A stretch of 64,000 nt of DNA from Clostridium sp. CMCC3677 (GCF_023845585.1 NZ_JAMQHS010000010.1:1-64000), one strand, 5' to 3'. Counted from the first letter of the stretch, positions 16,380 through 26,035 are shown. Notes: a model not told the origin generated them from the letters alone. Made by a program: numbers and translations.

Positions 16380-17444
16380 ATGAATAAAGATATATATGAT
16401 ATGTTGAATGAAGTTAATATAAATATTGATGATTATGAGAAAGAAGACTTTAATGACTTAGAGAAGAAAAAAATAAAATCTAATTTTAGAAAGTCAATCT
16501 CAAAAAAGAAACCTAGAAAAAGAGGGATGATAACAGCTACTATTATTGTAGCATTAACAATAGGGATGTTGGGAAGTAATATAGGAGTCTCTGCACTATC
16601 AAAGGTCAGTTATATAATTAGTAATGATATAGCTAGTTTTTTAGGAATAGAAAGAAACTTAGATGAATATAAAACTGTTATAAATAAATCAATAACAGAT
16701 AAAGGAATAACAGTTCAATTAAATGAAGTAATATTAGATGGAGATGAAATGACAGTTTCTTATAATGTAATTTATGATAAAAAGTTAGATGTAATTTATG
16801 ATAAAAAGTTAGAAAAAGATGAATCTTGGCACGGATTTAATAGTATTTCTGTAAATGGAAAAGAATTGAATACTGGATCTAGTGGGAGATCTAGAAACAT
16901 TGATGACTATACTACACAATCAGTAATTACTTATAGTTTAAAAAATTGCGATTTAAATGGAGAGTTAAATATAAAATTTGTAAGTTCAAATGTAATGATA
17001 AATGATAAAGAACAAAAAGGAAAGTGGAATTTTGAATTTAAGACTAATGGTGATCAATTAAGAATAGATACTAAGGAAATGTCACTTAACAATAAATTCA
17101 CACTAGAAAATGGTAATGAATATATATTAGAAAAATATACAGACAATTCACTTGGTCAAAAGATTTATGCTTCAATAAATACACCTAAAATAAAATCAGA
17201 TTATGCTGTTGAGTTAAAAGGAACTGATGATTTAGGGAATAAAGTAGAATTTTATTTATCTTATGGCAATAATAATTCGGGACTATTTAAAATACAAAAT
17301 ATTGATGGAAATCTTAATGAAAATGCAAAATTATTAAAATTAACTCCATATGCAGCTAAATATCCAGAAAATAGTGGAAAGATGGATGGTGAATACAAAC
17401 AAGTAGGAGAAGAATTTACAATAGATTTATCTAAATTAAAATAA
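16380..17444 (+). CDS. Membrane anti-sigma factor with extracellular DUF4179-type domain
   Basis: 354 residues: a cytoplasmic acidic/basic segment (1-48) for sigma binding, one membrane helix (about 49-73, MITATIIVALTIGMLGSNIG) and an extracytoplasmic beta-rich domain (ITDKGITVQLNEVILDGDEM). This DUF4179 layout is standard for clostridial ECF anti-sigma proteins. The gene begins 4 bp after the sigma gene. An exact 24-bp tandem duplication in frame (16767-16814, one base different) inserts an extra DVIYDKKL octapeptide in the extracellular domain. No site-1 protease partner gene is nearby. Confidence 0.85.
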   Translation: MNKDIYDMLNEVNINIDDYEKEDFNDLEKKKIKSNFRKSISKKKPRKRGMITATIIVALTIGMLGSNIGVSALSKVSYIISNDIASFLGIERNLDEYKTVINKSITDKGITVQLNEVILDGDEMTVSYNVIYDKKLDVIYDKKLEKDESWHGFNSISVNGKELNTGSSGRSRNIDDYTTQSVITYSLKNCDLNGELNIKFVSSNVMINDKEQKGKWNFEFKTNGDQLRIDTKEMSLNNKFTLENGNEYILEKYTDNSLGQKIYASINTPKIKSDYAVELKGTDDLGNKVEFYLSYGNNNSGLFKIQNIDGNLNENAKLLKLTPYAAKYPENSGKMDGEYKQVGEEFTIDLSKLK

Positions 17445-17461
17445 AACTTAAATGTTTTTAT

Positions 17462-17739
17462 AAGGGTATATTTTAAGATAATGTTGATATATTCATAAGT
17501 AAAGCTGGACTGAGTAATTGAACTTAGGAATACTAAAATGATTATAGTCACATTTTAGCTTGCTCCCAATATAAAATTGAGATAAGCAGTAAATATGAAT
17601 ATAAAAAGGAAACTCGACTTAGCTGAGTAAGTTCAAAAAGCTAAATATAAAATTTAGATTCTCACTTAAGAATTCTCAAAGTCCAATTACAATGCCACTT
17701 TACCTATTGTATATATCAAAATACATTAAAAACAGAGCT
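17462..17739. repeat. Full copy of dispersed element, longer variant (copy 5)
   Basis: Left arm TATATTCATAAGTAAAGCTG ... TTGAACTTAGGAATAC, centre with TTTTAGCTTGCTCCCAATAT, right arm AATTCTCAAAGTCCAATTAC ... TGCCACTTTACCTATTGTA. Compared with the copy at 6641 it carries about 65 extra bp before the right arm, including GGAAACTCGACTTAGCTGAG. The next ~165 bp to adhE contain only a weak AT-rich hairpin. Confidence 0.8.
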
Positions 17740-17907
17740 AATAATTATATAAAAACTTTATTTTACTTGGATAATTAAAAGCAAATAATAGAACAATATA
17801 TAGTGTAAATTAATTAGGATTATTTAAAAATTAATAAGAAAATATAATAATATTTTATTATTTTTTTTAAAATTAAAAAAACATATTTGCTTTAGGAGGA
17901 ATAAGTA

Positions 17908-20538
17908 ATGAAGGTAACAAACCCTGAAGAATTAACTCAAAAAATTAAAGAATTAAGAGAAGCACAGAAGAAATATGCTCAGTTTACACAAGAACAAGTA
18001 GATGAAATTTTTAGGCAAGCAGCTATGGCAGCTAATGATAATAGAATTAAGTTAGCTAAGATGGCTGTAGAAGAAACCGGCATGGGTATTGTAGAAGATA
18101 AAGTTGTAAAGAATCACTTCGCAGCTGAATACATATATAATCAATACAAAGATATGAAAACTTGTGGAGTGCTGGAAGAAGATCTTACATATGGAGTTAC
18201 AAAGGTTGCAGAACCAATAGGAGTTATAGCAGCTATTGTTCCAACAACAAACCCTACCTCAACAGCTATTTTTAAAACTTTAATAGCTTTAAAAACTAGA
18301 AATGCAATAATAATATCACCACATCCAAGAGCTAAAAATGCTACAATTGCAGCTGCAAAAATAGTTTTAGATGCAGCAGTTAAAGCAGGAGCGCCAAGTG
18401 GAATAATTGGTTGGATAGATGAACCTTCAGTTGAATTATCTCAAAATGTTATGAGAGAATGTGACATAATCCTTGCAACAGGTGGACCTGCAATGGTTAA
18501 AGCAGCATATTCATCAGGAAGACCAGCATTAGGCGTTGGAGCAGGAAATACTCCAGCAATTATAGATGAAACAGCTCATATCAAGATGGCTGTTAACTCA
18601 ATTCTTTTATCTAAGACTTTTGATAATGGAGTAATTTGTGCATCAGAACAATCACTTGTTGTATTAGATGAAGTTTATGATGAAGTTAAAAAGGAATTAG
18701 CTGCAAGAGGAGCTTATATTCTAAAAGGTGATGAAGTAGATAAAGTAAGAAAAATTATTTTAAATGAAAAGGGAGGCTTAAATGCTGATATGGTAGGCCA
18801 ACCAGCATATAAAATAGCTGCTATGGGTGGTGTTAATATTCCAGAAAGTGCAAAGGTATTAGTTGCAGAAGTTGAATCTGTAGAACTAGAAGAACCTTTC
18901 TCTCATGAAAAATTATCACCAGTACTTGCTATGTACAGAGCTAAATCTTATGAAGAGGCATTAGAAAAAGCTGATAGACTAATAATATTAGGTGGTATGG
19001 GTCACACTTCTATACTTTATACGGATGAAATAAAATGTAAAGACAGAATAGCTGCATTTGGCGCTAGAATGAAAACTGCTAGAACACTTATAAATATGCC
19101 AGCATCTCAAGGTGCTATTGGAGATTTATTTAACTTTAAGTTAGCTCCATCTTTAACTCTAGGCTGTGGTTCATGGGGTGGAAACTCAGTTTCAGAAAAT
19201 GTTGGACCTAAGCATTTGATTAATGTTAAAACTGTAGCTAAAAGGAGAGAAAATATGCTTTGGTTTAGAGTTCCTGAAAAAACTTATTTTAAATATGGAT
19301 GTTTACCAATAGCGTTACAAGAATTACATGATATGGGTAAGAAAAAGGCATTCATTGTAACTGATAAAGTATTATTTAATTTAGGATATACTGATAAAGT
19401 TACAGAAGTATTAGAAAGAAATAAGATTCAATATAAGATATTCTCTGAGGTTGAACCAGATCCGACTTTAAGATGTGCTAAAGCCGGAGCAAAAGAAATG
19501 TTAAGTTTTGATCCAGATGTTATAATTTCTCTTGGTGGAGGCTCAGCTATGGATGCTGCTAAAATCATGTGGGTTATGTACGAACATCCAGAAATTAGAT
19601 TCGAAGACTTAGCCATGAGATTTATGGATATAAGAAAGAGAGTATTTAAATTCCCTGTTTTAGGCGAAAAAGCTATGATGGTTGCAGTTGCTACATCAGC
19701 AGGTACAGGATCAGAAGTAACACCATTTGCTGTTATAACTGACGAAGAAAGTGGAGTAAAATATCCATTAGCTGATTATGAATTAACTCCAGATATGGCT
19801 ATAGTTGATGCAGAACTTATGATGACTTCTCCTAAGGGATTAACTGCTTGTGCAGGTATAGATGTATTAGTTCACTCTATAGAAGCTTATGTTTCAATAA
19901 TGGCATCTGAATTTACTAATGGATTAGCTTTAGAAGCTATAAGATTAGTATTTAAATATTTACCACAAGCATATAATGAAGGTTTAACTAATATTAAAGC
20001 TAGAGAAAAAATGGCGCATGCTTCATGTATGGCAGGTATGGCATTCTCAAATGCATTCTTAGGAATTTGTCACTCAATGGCTCATAAATTAGGAGCTTTC
20101 CATCACTTACCACATGGTATGGCAAATTCATTATTATTAAATGAAGTAATAAGATTTAATGCAAGTGATGCTCCAACTAAACAAGCAGCATTTGCTCAAT
20201 ACAAATATCCAAATGCTGAATATAGATTTGCAAGAATTGCAGATTATTTACATTTAGGAGGAGATTCTGATGGCGAAAAAGTTGAATTATTAATTAAGGC
20301 AGTAGAAGAATTACAAAGAAAAGTTAATATGCCAATGACAATAAAAGAAGCTGGCGTAAGTGAAGATAAATTCTATAATTCACTAGATGAAATGGTTGAG
20401 CAAGCATTTGATGATCAATGTACTGGAGCTAATCCAAGATATCCATTAATGAGTGAAATAAAAGAAATGTATATAAACGCTTATGGAATTAAACCCAAAA
20501 AACAAGAAATAGATAAAAAAAAGAATAAAAAGAAATAA
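17908..20538 (+). CDS. adhE: Bifunctional acetaldehyde-CoA/alcohol dehydrogenase
   Basis: 876 residues, normal AdhE length. N-terminal CoA-acylating aldehyde dehydrogenase half with catalytic Cys244 ([11 protein letters not shown]) and dinucleotide motif GVGAGNTPA. The C-terminal iron alcohol dehydrogenase half begins near 450 ([13 protein letters not shown]), with [10 protein letters not shown] and the metal ligands in [16 protein letters not shown]. It converts acetyl- or butyryl-CoA to ethanol or butanol using two NADH, and forms cytoplasmic spirosomes in other bacteria. Perfect AGGAGG site; monocistronic with its own terminator. No Rex-type operator was recognised upstream. Because the local ald gene is destroyed, this may be the main aldehyde-forming enzyme encoded in this stretch. 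The Lys-rich tail is a minor oddity. Confidence 0.97.
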   Translation: MKVTNPEELTQKIKELREAQKKYAQFTQEQVDEIFRQAAMAANDNRIKLAKMAVEETGMGIVEDKVVKNHFAAEYIYNQYKDMKTCGVLEEDLTYGVTKVAEPIGVIAAIVPTTNPTSTAIFKTLIALKTRNAIIISPHPRAKNATIAAAKIVLDAAVKAGAPSGIIGWIDEPSVELSQNVMRECDIILATGGPAMVKAAYSSGRPALGVGAGNTPAIIDETAHIKMAVNSILLSKTFDNGVICASEQSLVVLDEVYDEVKKELAARGAYILKGDEVDKVRKIILNEKGGLNADMVGQPAYKIAAMGGVNIPESAKVLVAEVESVELEEPFSHEKLSPVLAMYRAKSYEEALEKADRLIILGGMGHTSILYTDEIKCKDRIAAFGARMKTARTLINMPASQGAIGDLFNFKLAPSLTLGCGSWGGNSVSENVGPKHLINVKTVAKRRENMLWFRVPEKTYFKYGCLPIALQELHDMGKKKAFIVTDKVLFNLGYTDKVTEVLERNKIQYKIFSEVEPDPTLRCAKAGAKEMLSFDPDVIISLGGGSAMDAAKIMWVMYEHPEIRFEDLAMRFMDIRKRVFKFPVLGEKAMMVAVATSAGTGSEVTPFAVITDEESGVKYPLADYELTPDMAIVDAELMMTSPKGLTACAGIDVLVHSIEAYVSIMASEFTNGLALEAIRLVFKYLPQAYNEGLTNIKAREKMAHASCMAGMAFSNAFLGICHSMAHKLGAFHHLPHGMANSLLLNEVIRFNASDAPTKQAAFAQYKYPNAEYRFARIADYLHLGGDSDGEKVELLIKAVEELQRKVNMPMTIKEAGVSEDKFYNSLDEMVEQAFDDQCTGANPRYPLMSEIKEMYINAYGIKPKKQEIDKKKNKKK

Positions 20539-20584
20539 TAGATTAAAATAAAAAGTTAAAAATTACGAATCTAGACTATATAAT

Positions 20585-20615
20585 ACCTCGGTAGAAATAT
20601 CGGGGTGTTTTTTTA
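20585..20615 (+). terminator. adhE terminator
   Basis: Short stem ACCTCG/CGGGGT (one G-T pair) with GTTTTTTTA tail. Confidence 0.75.
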
Positions 20616-20716
20616 TTGACAATTTAAGATGAAATCACAACGTGATTTCTAAATATATATTTTTCAAGAAAGCCAATGGCTTTCAACCTTAATTGTACAT
20701 TGTCAATTATAAATTG
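20616..20716. repeat. Compound palindromic intergenic sequence
   Basis: Outer arms GACAATTTAAG and CTTAATTGT/CATTGTC enclose two perfect small hairpins: GAAATCACAACGTGATTTC and GAAAGCCAATGGCTTTC. No coding capacity. It resembles mobile palindromic intergenic units, but only this one copy is in the window. Confidence 0.45.
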
Positions 20717-20835
20717 TTCATTGAAACGTGGTATAGTCACTTTGTTTACGTTTTTTGAAATATTAATAAAGGATAAAAAAATATTCTTGATTATGTTATT
20801 ATAGTAATAAAAACTAAAGATAAGAAGGTGTAATT

Positions 20836-21522
20836 ATGGATATCAAAATTCTTATAGCAGAGGATGATAGAGTCTTTAGAGAACTTATATGTGATATTGT
20901 AAGAAAAGAAGGATACATACCAGTGGAAGCCTGTGATGGCAAACAAGCAATAGATATCTTTTTTAGTTCAAAGGATATTGATCTTATTATATTAGATGTA
21001 ATGATGCCTATATATGATGGCTTAGAAGTCCTTAAAGAAATTAGGGAATATTCAGATGTGCCTATAATAATGCTTACAGCCTTGGGAGATGAAAAACATG
21101 AGGTTATTGGACTTAAAAAAGGTGCAGATGATTATATTGCAAAGCCTTTTAGTTATGAAATATTTATTGCTCGAATTAACACAATTGTAAGAAAATTAAA
21201 GAAAAAAAACTTTTATCAAGTAATTCAAGGAAAGATAAAAGTAAATCAAGAAACACATAAAGTAATAGTAGATAATGTGGAAGTTAAGTTAAACCATAAA
21301 GAATATAATATTCTAATTTGTTTTATAAAAAATAGTGAAAGAGTATTATCACGTGATCAAATATTAAATAAAGTATGGGGATATGACTTTTGTGGAGATG
21401 CAAGAACTGTAGATACACATATAAAAACTTTAAGGGCTAAACTTTTAGACTGTGGAAAATATATAAAGACAGTACGAGGTAGTGGATATATGTTTGAAGG
21501 AAAAGACAATGAAAACAATTAG
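20836..21522 (+). CDS. OmpR-family response regulator
   Basis: 228 residues. Receiver domain with Asp10-Asp11, phospho-acceptor Asp54 in ILDVMMP, LTA and AKPF. The DNA-binding winged helix has DARTVDTHIKTLRAKL and VRGSGYMF. SD AAGAAGG. Its 3' end overlaps the kinase gene by 14 bp. A pair of TTTCACA direct repeats spaced 11 bp apart lies 90 bp before the secreted repeat-protein gene downstream (23213), a likely target. Class certain, target inferred. Confidence 0.92.
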   Translation: MDIKILIAEDDRVFRELICDIVRKEGYIPVEACDGKQAIDIFFSSKDIDLIILDVMMPIYDGLEVLKEIREYSDVPIIMLTALGDEKHEVIGLKKGADDYIAKPFSYEIFIARINTIVRKLKKKNFYQVIQGKIKVNQETHKVIVDNVEVKLNHKEYNILICFIKNSERVLSRDQILNKVWGYDFCGDARTVDTHIKTLRAKLLDCGKYIKTVRGSGYMFEGKDNENN

Positions 21523-22927
21523 GACAAAGTTACTTTTCATATTTACAGTAGTTATGATTTTTTTAGTTCTATGTGGGATATTTTTAAATTCAATATTTTT
21601 AGAATCATATTATATTTATAAAAATAAAAGAATTTTTCTATCAATGAATGAAAAAATTAGTAATAAGTATATTGATGATAAAGAAAATATAGATGAGTAT
21701 ATAAATATGATAGATAGTATTGATAATATAAGAACTATTATTGTTAATGAAAATCTTAACATAGAACATAATTCTTTTCCTAAAAAAGAACCTAATAAAG
21801 ATAGAGGGTTATCTAAAGAAATCAAACAAACTATTTTAGAAAATGAAGATAAACTTTCAAATAAATATGTATATTATATTGAGCAAAAACATGATGATAA
21901 TATGAATAAATTAATTTTTATTTCACGAATGAATAATGGGAAATTTATTATTTTAAATAAATCTCTTAAGGGTATTTATGAGAGTGCCTCAATAGCAAAT
22001 CAATTTTATATGTTTGCAGCAGCAATAGTAATTGCTATTGGAGGTATATTTATACTTATTTTTTCAAAAAAGATAACAAAACCAATTATAGAAATGAGTA
22101 ATGTTGCAGAAAATATATCAAATCTTAACTTTGATAAACGTGTAGATATTAATTTACACGATGAAATTGGAAATTTAGGAAAAAGCATTAATAAAATTTC
22201 TGAAAAATTAAGCACTAGTATAAATGAACTTAAGCAAGATGTAGAGAAACGAAAACAACTTGTAAGGGATATGTCCCATGAATTAAAAACTCCAATAGGT
22301 ATAATTAAAGGATATGCTGAAGGACTTAAATATGGTGTGGCTTATGATAAGGAAAAGATGGATACGTATTGTTCAGTTCTAGTTGAAGAATGCGACAGGA
22401 TGGATAAACTGGTACAGGAACTTTTAAATCATTCTATGATGGAATCTGGAATGGTTAAAATAAATAAGACGAGTTTTGATATTAGTGATCTTATATCTAA
22501 TATAGTAGAACGATTTAATCAAACATTTATTGATAAATGCATTGATTTTGATTTAAAGTGCGTAAATAATTATGTGATATCTGCTGATAGCCATATGCTA
22601 GAAAAAGCTGTAAATAATTTTATTACAAATGCTATTGATCATGTAGATGAAAGAAGAATTATTGAATTAACTGTTGAAAATAAAGAAGATGGAATAAAAA
22701 TAAATGTTTTTAACACAGGAAGCCACATACAAATGAAAGATTTAGAAAAAATTTGGGATGTATATTATAAGGTGGATAAAGCAAGGGGTAGAACATATGG
22801 AGGTCATGGATTAGGATTATCAATTGTAAAATTAATAGTAGAGTTTCATGGAGGTACAACTGAAGTGAAAAATACAGAAGATGGTGTAATTTTTTCTCTT
22901 GAAATACCAAATTGTATTATAAATTAG
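21509..22927 (+). CDS. Sensor histidine kinase
   Basis: 472 residues from the ATG at 21509 (GAAGG 8 nt upstream); a start 27 bp earlier lacks a site. Membrane helices about 9-31 and 165-187 frame a ~135-residue outer sensor rich in Asn, Asp and Lys. A HAMP segment (about 188-240), HisKA with His257 in MSHELKTP, then HATPase (NNFITNAIDH, GGHGLGLSI). Pairs with the overlapping response regulator. The glycine-rich N-G1-type box reads NVFNTGSHI rather than DNG, as in several VanS-like kinases. Signal unknown. Confidence 0.92.
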   Translation: MKTIRTKLLFIFTVVMIFLVLCGIFLNSIFLESYYIYKNKRIFLSMNEKISNKYIDDKENIDEYINMIDSIDNIRTIIVNENLNIEHNSFPKKEPNKDRGLSKEIKQTILENEDKLSNKYVYYIEQKHDDNMNKLIFISRMNNGKFIILNKSLKGIYESASIANQFYMFAAAIVIAIGGIFILIFSKKITKPIIEMSNVAENISNLNFDKRVDINLHDEIGNLGKSINKISEKLSTSINELKQDVEKRKQLVRDMSHELKTPIGIIKGYAEGLKYGVAYDKEKMDTYCSVLVEECDRMDKLVQELLNHSMMESGMVKINKTSFDISDLISNIVERFNQTFIDKCIDFDLKCVNNYVISADSHMLEKAVNNFITNAIDHVDERRIIELTVENKEDGIKINVFNTGSHIQMKDLEKIWDVYYKVDKARGRTYGGHGLGLSIVKLIVEFHGGTTEVKNTEDGVIFSLEIPNCIIN

Positions 22928-23106
22928 ATAAATAAAGACTTTAAATAAAATTCGTCAAATGAATTGTCAAAAAATTATTTTAAAAAAGTGTATTTATTTA
23001 ATGAACTAAAAAAATAAACGCTTTATACTTGCTTCTGTTAATGAAGATTTTCAAGATATTTCTAATATAAATTGAAAGTTGTAGCAAAAAGTATATTATT
23101 TATAGA

Positions 23107-23124
23107 TTTCACATAAATTTCACA
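23107..23124 (+). promoter_or_regulatory. Direct repeat TTTCACA-N4-TTTCACA, candidate response-regulator box
   Basis: Two identical heptamers with an 11-bp period, the classic PhoB/OmpR geometry, upstream of an AT-rich -10-like stretch and 90 bp before the start at 23213. The adjacent two-component system (20836-22927) is the obvious candidate to bind. Confidence 0.5.
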
Positions 23125-23212
23125 AAAAAGTTTTATTATATATTTAAATTAATCATTAACGAATGCGTTTAAATTCAAATCAGTAAAATAATGGATTAAA
23201 GGAGAGAAAATT

Positions 23213-24229
23213 ATGAAAAAAAATAAAATATTAGCAATTTCTGTTGCAACTATAATGACAATGTCAACTGTTGTTCCAGTATTTGCAAGTGAAATTATAT
23301 CTCAAGATGTAACTACTGGTATAAGCGTAGCTGAAACTACTTTGCCAGGGGTACCAACTACCGGAACAACAACTGAGGCAAGTGTTGAATCAACTATTGA
23401 ATCAGATACTTATAATAATATTGATGGTGATGTTGAAGCAAATGTAGAAACAGATGAAGAAGTACAACAAATTAGTGAAACAGAAATAAATGCAAAGTTA
23501 GTTCAAAGAGCAACAGAACTTGGCGTTGATATAACAGGATTATCAAATGAAGATGCAAGAACTAAGATAAGAGAAGCATTAGCATTACAACTTGGAATCG
23601 ATATAACAGGATTATCAAAAGAAGAAATACAAGCTAAAATAAAAGCTGTTATGCACGAAAATAAATTAAATACACCAGAAGGTATTACAAAAATAGCTGA
23701 AAAACTTGGTGTTGATATAACAGGATTATCAAAAGAAGATGCAAAAGCTAAAATAAAATCAGCTATGGAAGCAAAACAGCTTGCAAAACTTACTGAAACA
23801 GCTACAAAACTTGGAATAGATGTTACAGGATTATCAAAAGAAGATTTAAAAGCTAAAATAAAAGCAACTATTGATGAGAATAACTTAAATACACCAGAAA
23901 GACTTGCAAAGATAGCTGAAAAGCTTGGTGTAGATATAACAGGATTATCAAAAGAAGATGCAAAAGCTAAAGTAAAAGCAGCTATTGAAGCAAAACAGCT
24001 TGCAAAATTTGCTGAAAGAGCTACAAATTTAGGAGTCGATATCACAGGACTTACTAATAAAGAAGCAAAAGATAAAATTAAAGAAGTTCAGAAAGAAACA
24101 AGGGAAACAACAAAGCAAGCTCACAAAGAAACAAAGGAAACAATAAAGGAAGCTCGCAAACAAGTAAAAGAAACAATGAAGGAAAATCATAAAGAAAAAA
24201 AAGAAACTCATAAAGCAGGAAAAAAATAA
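23213..24229 (+). CDS. Secreted repeat protein with six LG[VI]D[IV]TGL modules
   Basis: 338 residues. Signal peptide 1-25 (ending PVFA|SE), then a Thr/Glu/Asp-rich stalk to about 95. Six helical modules share the core LGVDITGLSKEDAKAKI; their cores begin at 23519, 23591, 23705, 23810, 23924 and 24029. After the first, spacing alternates 114 and 105 bp, showing that a 73-residue two-module unit (ITKIAEKLGVD...) was duplicated as a block. The tail (~290-338) is nearly pure Lys/Glu/Thr, likely a charged helix or wall-binding segment. No LPXTG. SD AAAGGAG. It lies just after a two-component system that probably controls it. Function unknown. Confidence 0.75.
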   Translation: MKKNKILAISVATIMTMSTVVPVFASEIISQDVTTGISVAETTLPGVPTTGTTTEASVESTIESDTYNNIDGDVEANVETDEEVQQISETEINAKLVQRATELGVDITGLSNEDARTKIREALALQLGIDITGLSKEEIQAKIKAVMHENKLNTPEGITKIAEKLGVDITGLSKEDAKAKIKSAMEAKQLAKLTETATKLGIDVTGLSKEDLKAKIKATIDENNLNTPERLAKIAEKLGVDITGLSKEDAKAKVKAAIEAKQLAKFAERATNLGVDITGLTNKEAKDKIKEVQKETRETTKQAHKETKETIKEARKQVKETMKENHKEKKETHKAGKK

Positions 24230-24293
24230 AAAGAAATAAATAAGTACATTAAGGACTATTTACAAATTTAAAGTAGCTAGTCTTTTGGTACTG

Positions 24294-24350
24294 TATAAGT
24301 GTAGATGAAAATCGTAGAAATATGATTTAAACATCTACACTTATTTTTTG
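24294..24350 (+). terminator. Rho-independent terminator
   Basis: 13-bp stem ATAAGTGTAGATG with complement, 24-nt loop, T6 tail. Confidence 0.8.
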
Positions 24351-24470
24351 TGTATAAAAATGTAAAAATAAAATATTAATTTGTAGTAGATATGCCTATA
24401 ATATATAATAAAGATAATATATTTTAAATCTAGTGGCTTAGTATACACTAGATATAATATGGTGGTGAGT

Positions 24471-24842
24471 ATGATGGATTTAAATAAAGCTGTATCTAAT
24501 ATAATTAGCAATCATAATATTGAATGTGTGGGATTGTTTGGAAGTAGAGCAAGAGGAGATTATTTAGATAGCTCAGATTATGATATATTTATAATAGCAG
24601 ATATAAGTATGGAAGAAGAGTTAGAAATTGAAGCAGAGTTAGAACAACTATTAGACAATAATATTGATGTAATAAATTTGAAAGAAGATATGGATAGAAT
24701 TTTATTGAAAAATATAGTTAATGAGGGCACTATTCTTTATAATAAAAATAATGCATTTGAAAATATATATCGATTCGTTGAAAATTTTTTTATAGAAAAT
24801 AGTGATTTTTTAAAATTAAGGGAGAGAGATTTACTTGATTAA
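24471..24842 (+). CDS. mntA: MntA-type antitoxin, minimal nucleotidyltransferase
   Basis: 123 residues taking the ATG at 24471 (GGTGGTGAG just upstream; starts at 24459 or 24474 are also possible). The active site is GSRARGDYLDSSDYDIF with Gly24-Ser25 and Asp36/Asp38. By established work on MntA-HepT (type VII toxin-antitoxin), it adds AMP units to a tyrosine of HepT and so silences the toxin. It overlaps hepT by 8 bp, which enforces coupled translation. Members of this family are defence or stability modules on chromosomes and plasmids. Confidence 0.85.
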   Translation: MMDLNKAVSNIISNHNIECVGLFGSRARGDYLDSSDYDIFIIADISMEEELEIEAELEQLLDNNIDVINLKEDMDRILLKNIVNEGTILYNKNNAFENIYRFVENFFIENSDFLKLRERDLLD

Positions 24843-25260
24843 TAGAGATAGAATTATAAAATTATTAAAAGATTTTAAAGAATGGAGTATAGACTTTCGT
24901 GAATGCTTAAATTCTTTGGAAAATTGTGATGATGAGATTTTAAAAAAAGTATTATATCATAGTGTTCGAGCTTATTTTTTAGATTTTCATATATTATGTG
25001 AAGACTATATTTCTATTAATTTAAAAGATATAAACAAATATAAAATTGACATTTCTGCAATAGAAGGAATGGAAGTAATTAAAGAAAACAATAGAATAAG
25101 TGAAGATTTCTTCAAATTTTACTGTGTGTCTAGAAGGTATAGAAATAGATTAGCGCATAGATATAAAATGCCAAAAGATGAAGAAATTTTATTAAATATG
25201 AAAAGTAATTTAAAATTTATTGATGAACTTGAACTAAGCATAAAAAATAATATAAATTAA
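24835..25260 (+). CDS. hepT: HepT-type toxin, HEPN ribonuclease
   Basis: 141 residues starting at a TTG within the end of mntA (GGGAGAG upstream). All-helical HEPN protein with the complete RX4HXY signature, Arg103, His108 and Tyr110 (RNRLAHRY): Arg/His form the RNase centre and Tyr is the residue modified by MntA. The dimer cleaves RNA when unmodified. Length and gene order are normal for MntA-HepT pairs. No sign of truncation, so the module looks active. Confidence 0.85.
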   Translation: MINRDRIIKLLKDFKEWSIDFRECLNSLENCDDEILKKVLYHSVRAYFLDFHILCEDYISINLKDINKYKIDISAIEGMEVIKENNRISEDFFKFYCVSRRYRNRLAHRYKMPKDEEILLNMKSNLKFIDELELSIKNNIN

Positions 25261-25343
25261 AAATATATATTATTTTACTACAACTGTGTTTGAAACTATG
25301 CTATCATATATTGAAATAATAAATAGAAGAGATGGATGAATGA

Positions 25344-26000
25344 ATGGATAAAAATAAAAAACCAAGTATTGGATTAAACTATAATAAGGCAATAAAACAA
25401 AACAAAAATTTTATGTATAATGATTTAAAAAGAAGTAACTGTTATAATTGTGATTTCACAGGATCAAATTTCAATTTTACAAGTTTTAGAGGAGCTCACT
25501 TTAAAGACTGTAATTTTTTTGAATGTACATTTAAGTCTGCTGAGTTTGTAGGAAGTAATCTTAAGAAAAGTAGATTTAAAAGAGCAAAATTCGAAGATAC
25601 TGTATTTGAAGGTGCAAATTTAAGTGGAGCAGATTTTAGAGATGCAAAATTTAAAAATGTAATATTTGTAGGAACTGATTTAAGTACTGCAAAAAATTTA
25701 GAATTTGATAAATCAGCAGTTAGAATATTTGAAGAAGCACCAGCAATTGATATAAGTGAAAATCTAAAAAAAGCTATAGATTCAGCACTAGAAAATGAAA
25801 AAATAAAAAGATCAAGACTTTTGGATAATAAAGATGGAGATATTAACACTTTAAGCATAATGATTCTTTTAGAAAAATTTAATGAGAAAAGTTTAATATC
25901 AGGCTTGAAAATTCTTTGTGATAGAGCAGATAGAGATTTTTGTACATTGAGTTACATAATAAAATCTATACAAACATATCAAAAAGAAGGTATATTATAA
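25344..26000 (+). CDS. Pentapeptide-repeat protein
   Basis: 218 residues. Residues ~30-125 are A(D/N)LXX-type pentapeptide repeats (CDFTGSNFNFTSFRGAHFKD, GANLSGADFRDAKF), forming a right-handed square beta-helix of about four coils. The C-terminal ~85 residues are helical (LKKAIDSALENEKIKRSRLL), an addition not shared with Qnr-type gyrase-protecting proteins. Cytoplasmic; no signal peptide. The ribosome site is weak (AAGAGATGG). Function not predictable: some family members bind gyrase, many have no known role. Confidence 0.8.
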   Translation: MDKNKKPSIGLNYNKAIKQNKNFMYNDLKRSNCYNCDFTGSNFNFTSFRGAHFKDCNFFECTFKSAEFVGSNLKKSRFKRAKFEDTVFEGANLSGADFRDAKFKNVIFVGTDLSTAKNLEFDKSAVRIFEEAPAIDISENLKKAIDSALENEKIKRSRLLDNKDGDINTLSIMILLEKFNEKSLISGLKILCDRADRDFCTLSYIIKSIQTYQKEGIL

Positions 26001-26035
26001 AATAAAAGCGTGGCATAACCACGCTTTTATTTTAT
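26000..26035. terminator. Bidirectional terminator
   Basis: 15-bp stem (AAAATAAAAGCGTGG and complement) with a 5-nt loop, between the convergent pentapeptide-repeat and antiporter genes. Confidence 0.85.

Noticed and set aside
17740..17907. Rex operator or riboswitch before adhE
   Set aside because: No TTGTTAAN4TTAACAA-like sequence and no conserved aptamer features; only a weak AT hairpin.
20616..20716. Small RNA gene between adhE and the two-component system
   Set aside because: Two hairpins are clear but neither promoter nor terminator frames them; kept only as a palindromic intergenic repeat.
23503..24045. Long open frame opposite the secreted repeat protein, and repeated DNA that might suggest a CRISPR array
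   Set aside because: The open antisense frame follows from the codon pattern of the plus-strand repeats and has no ribosome site; repeat units are long, coding and divergent, with no constant spacer length.
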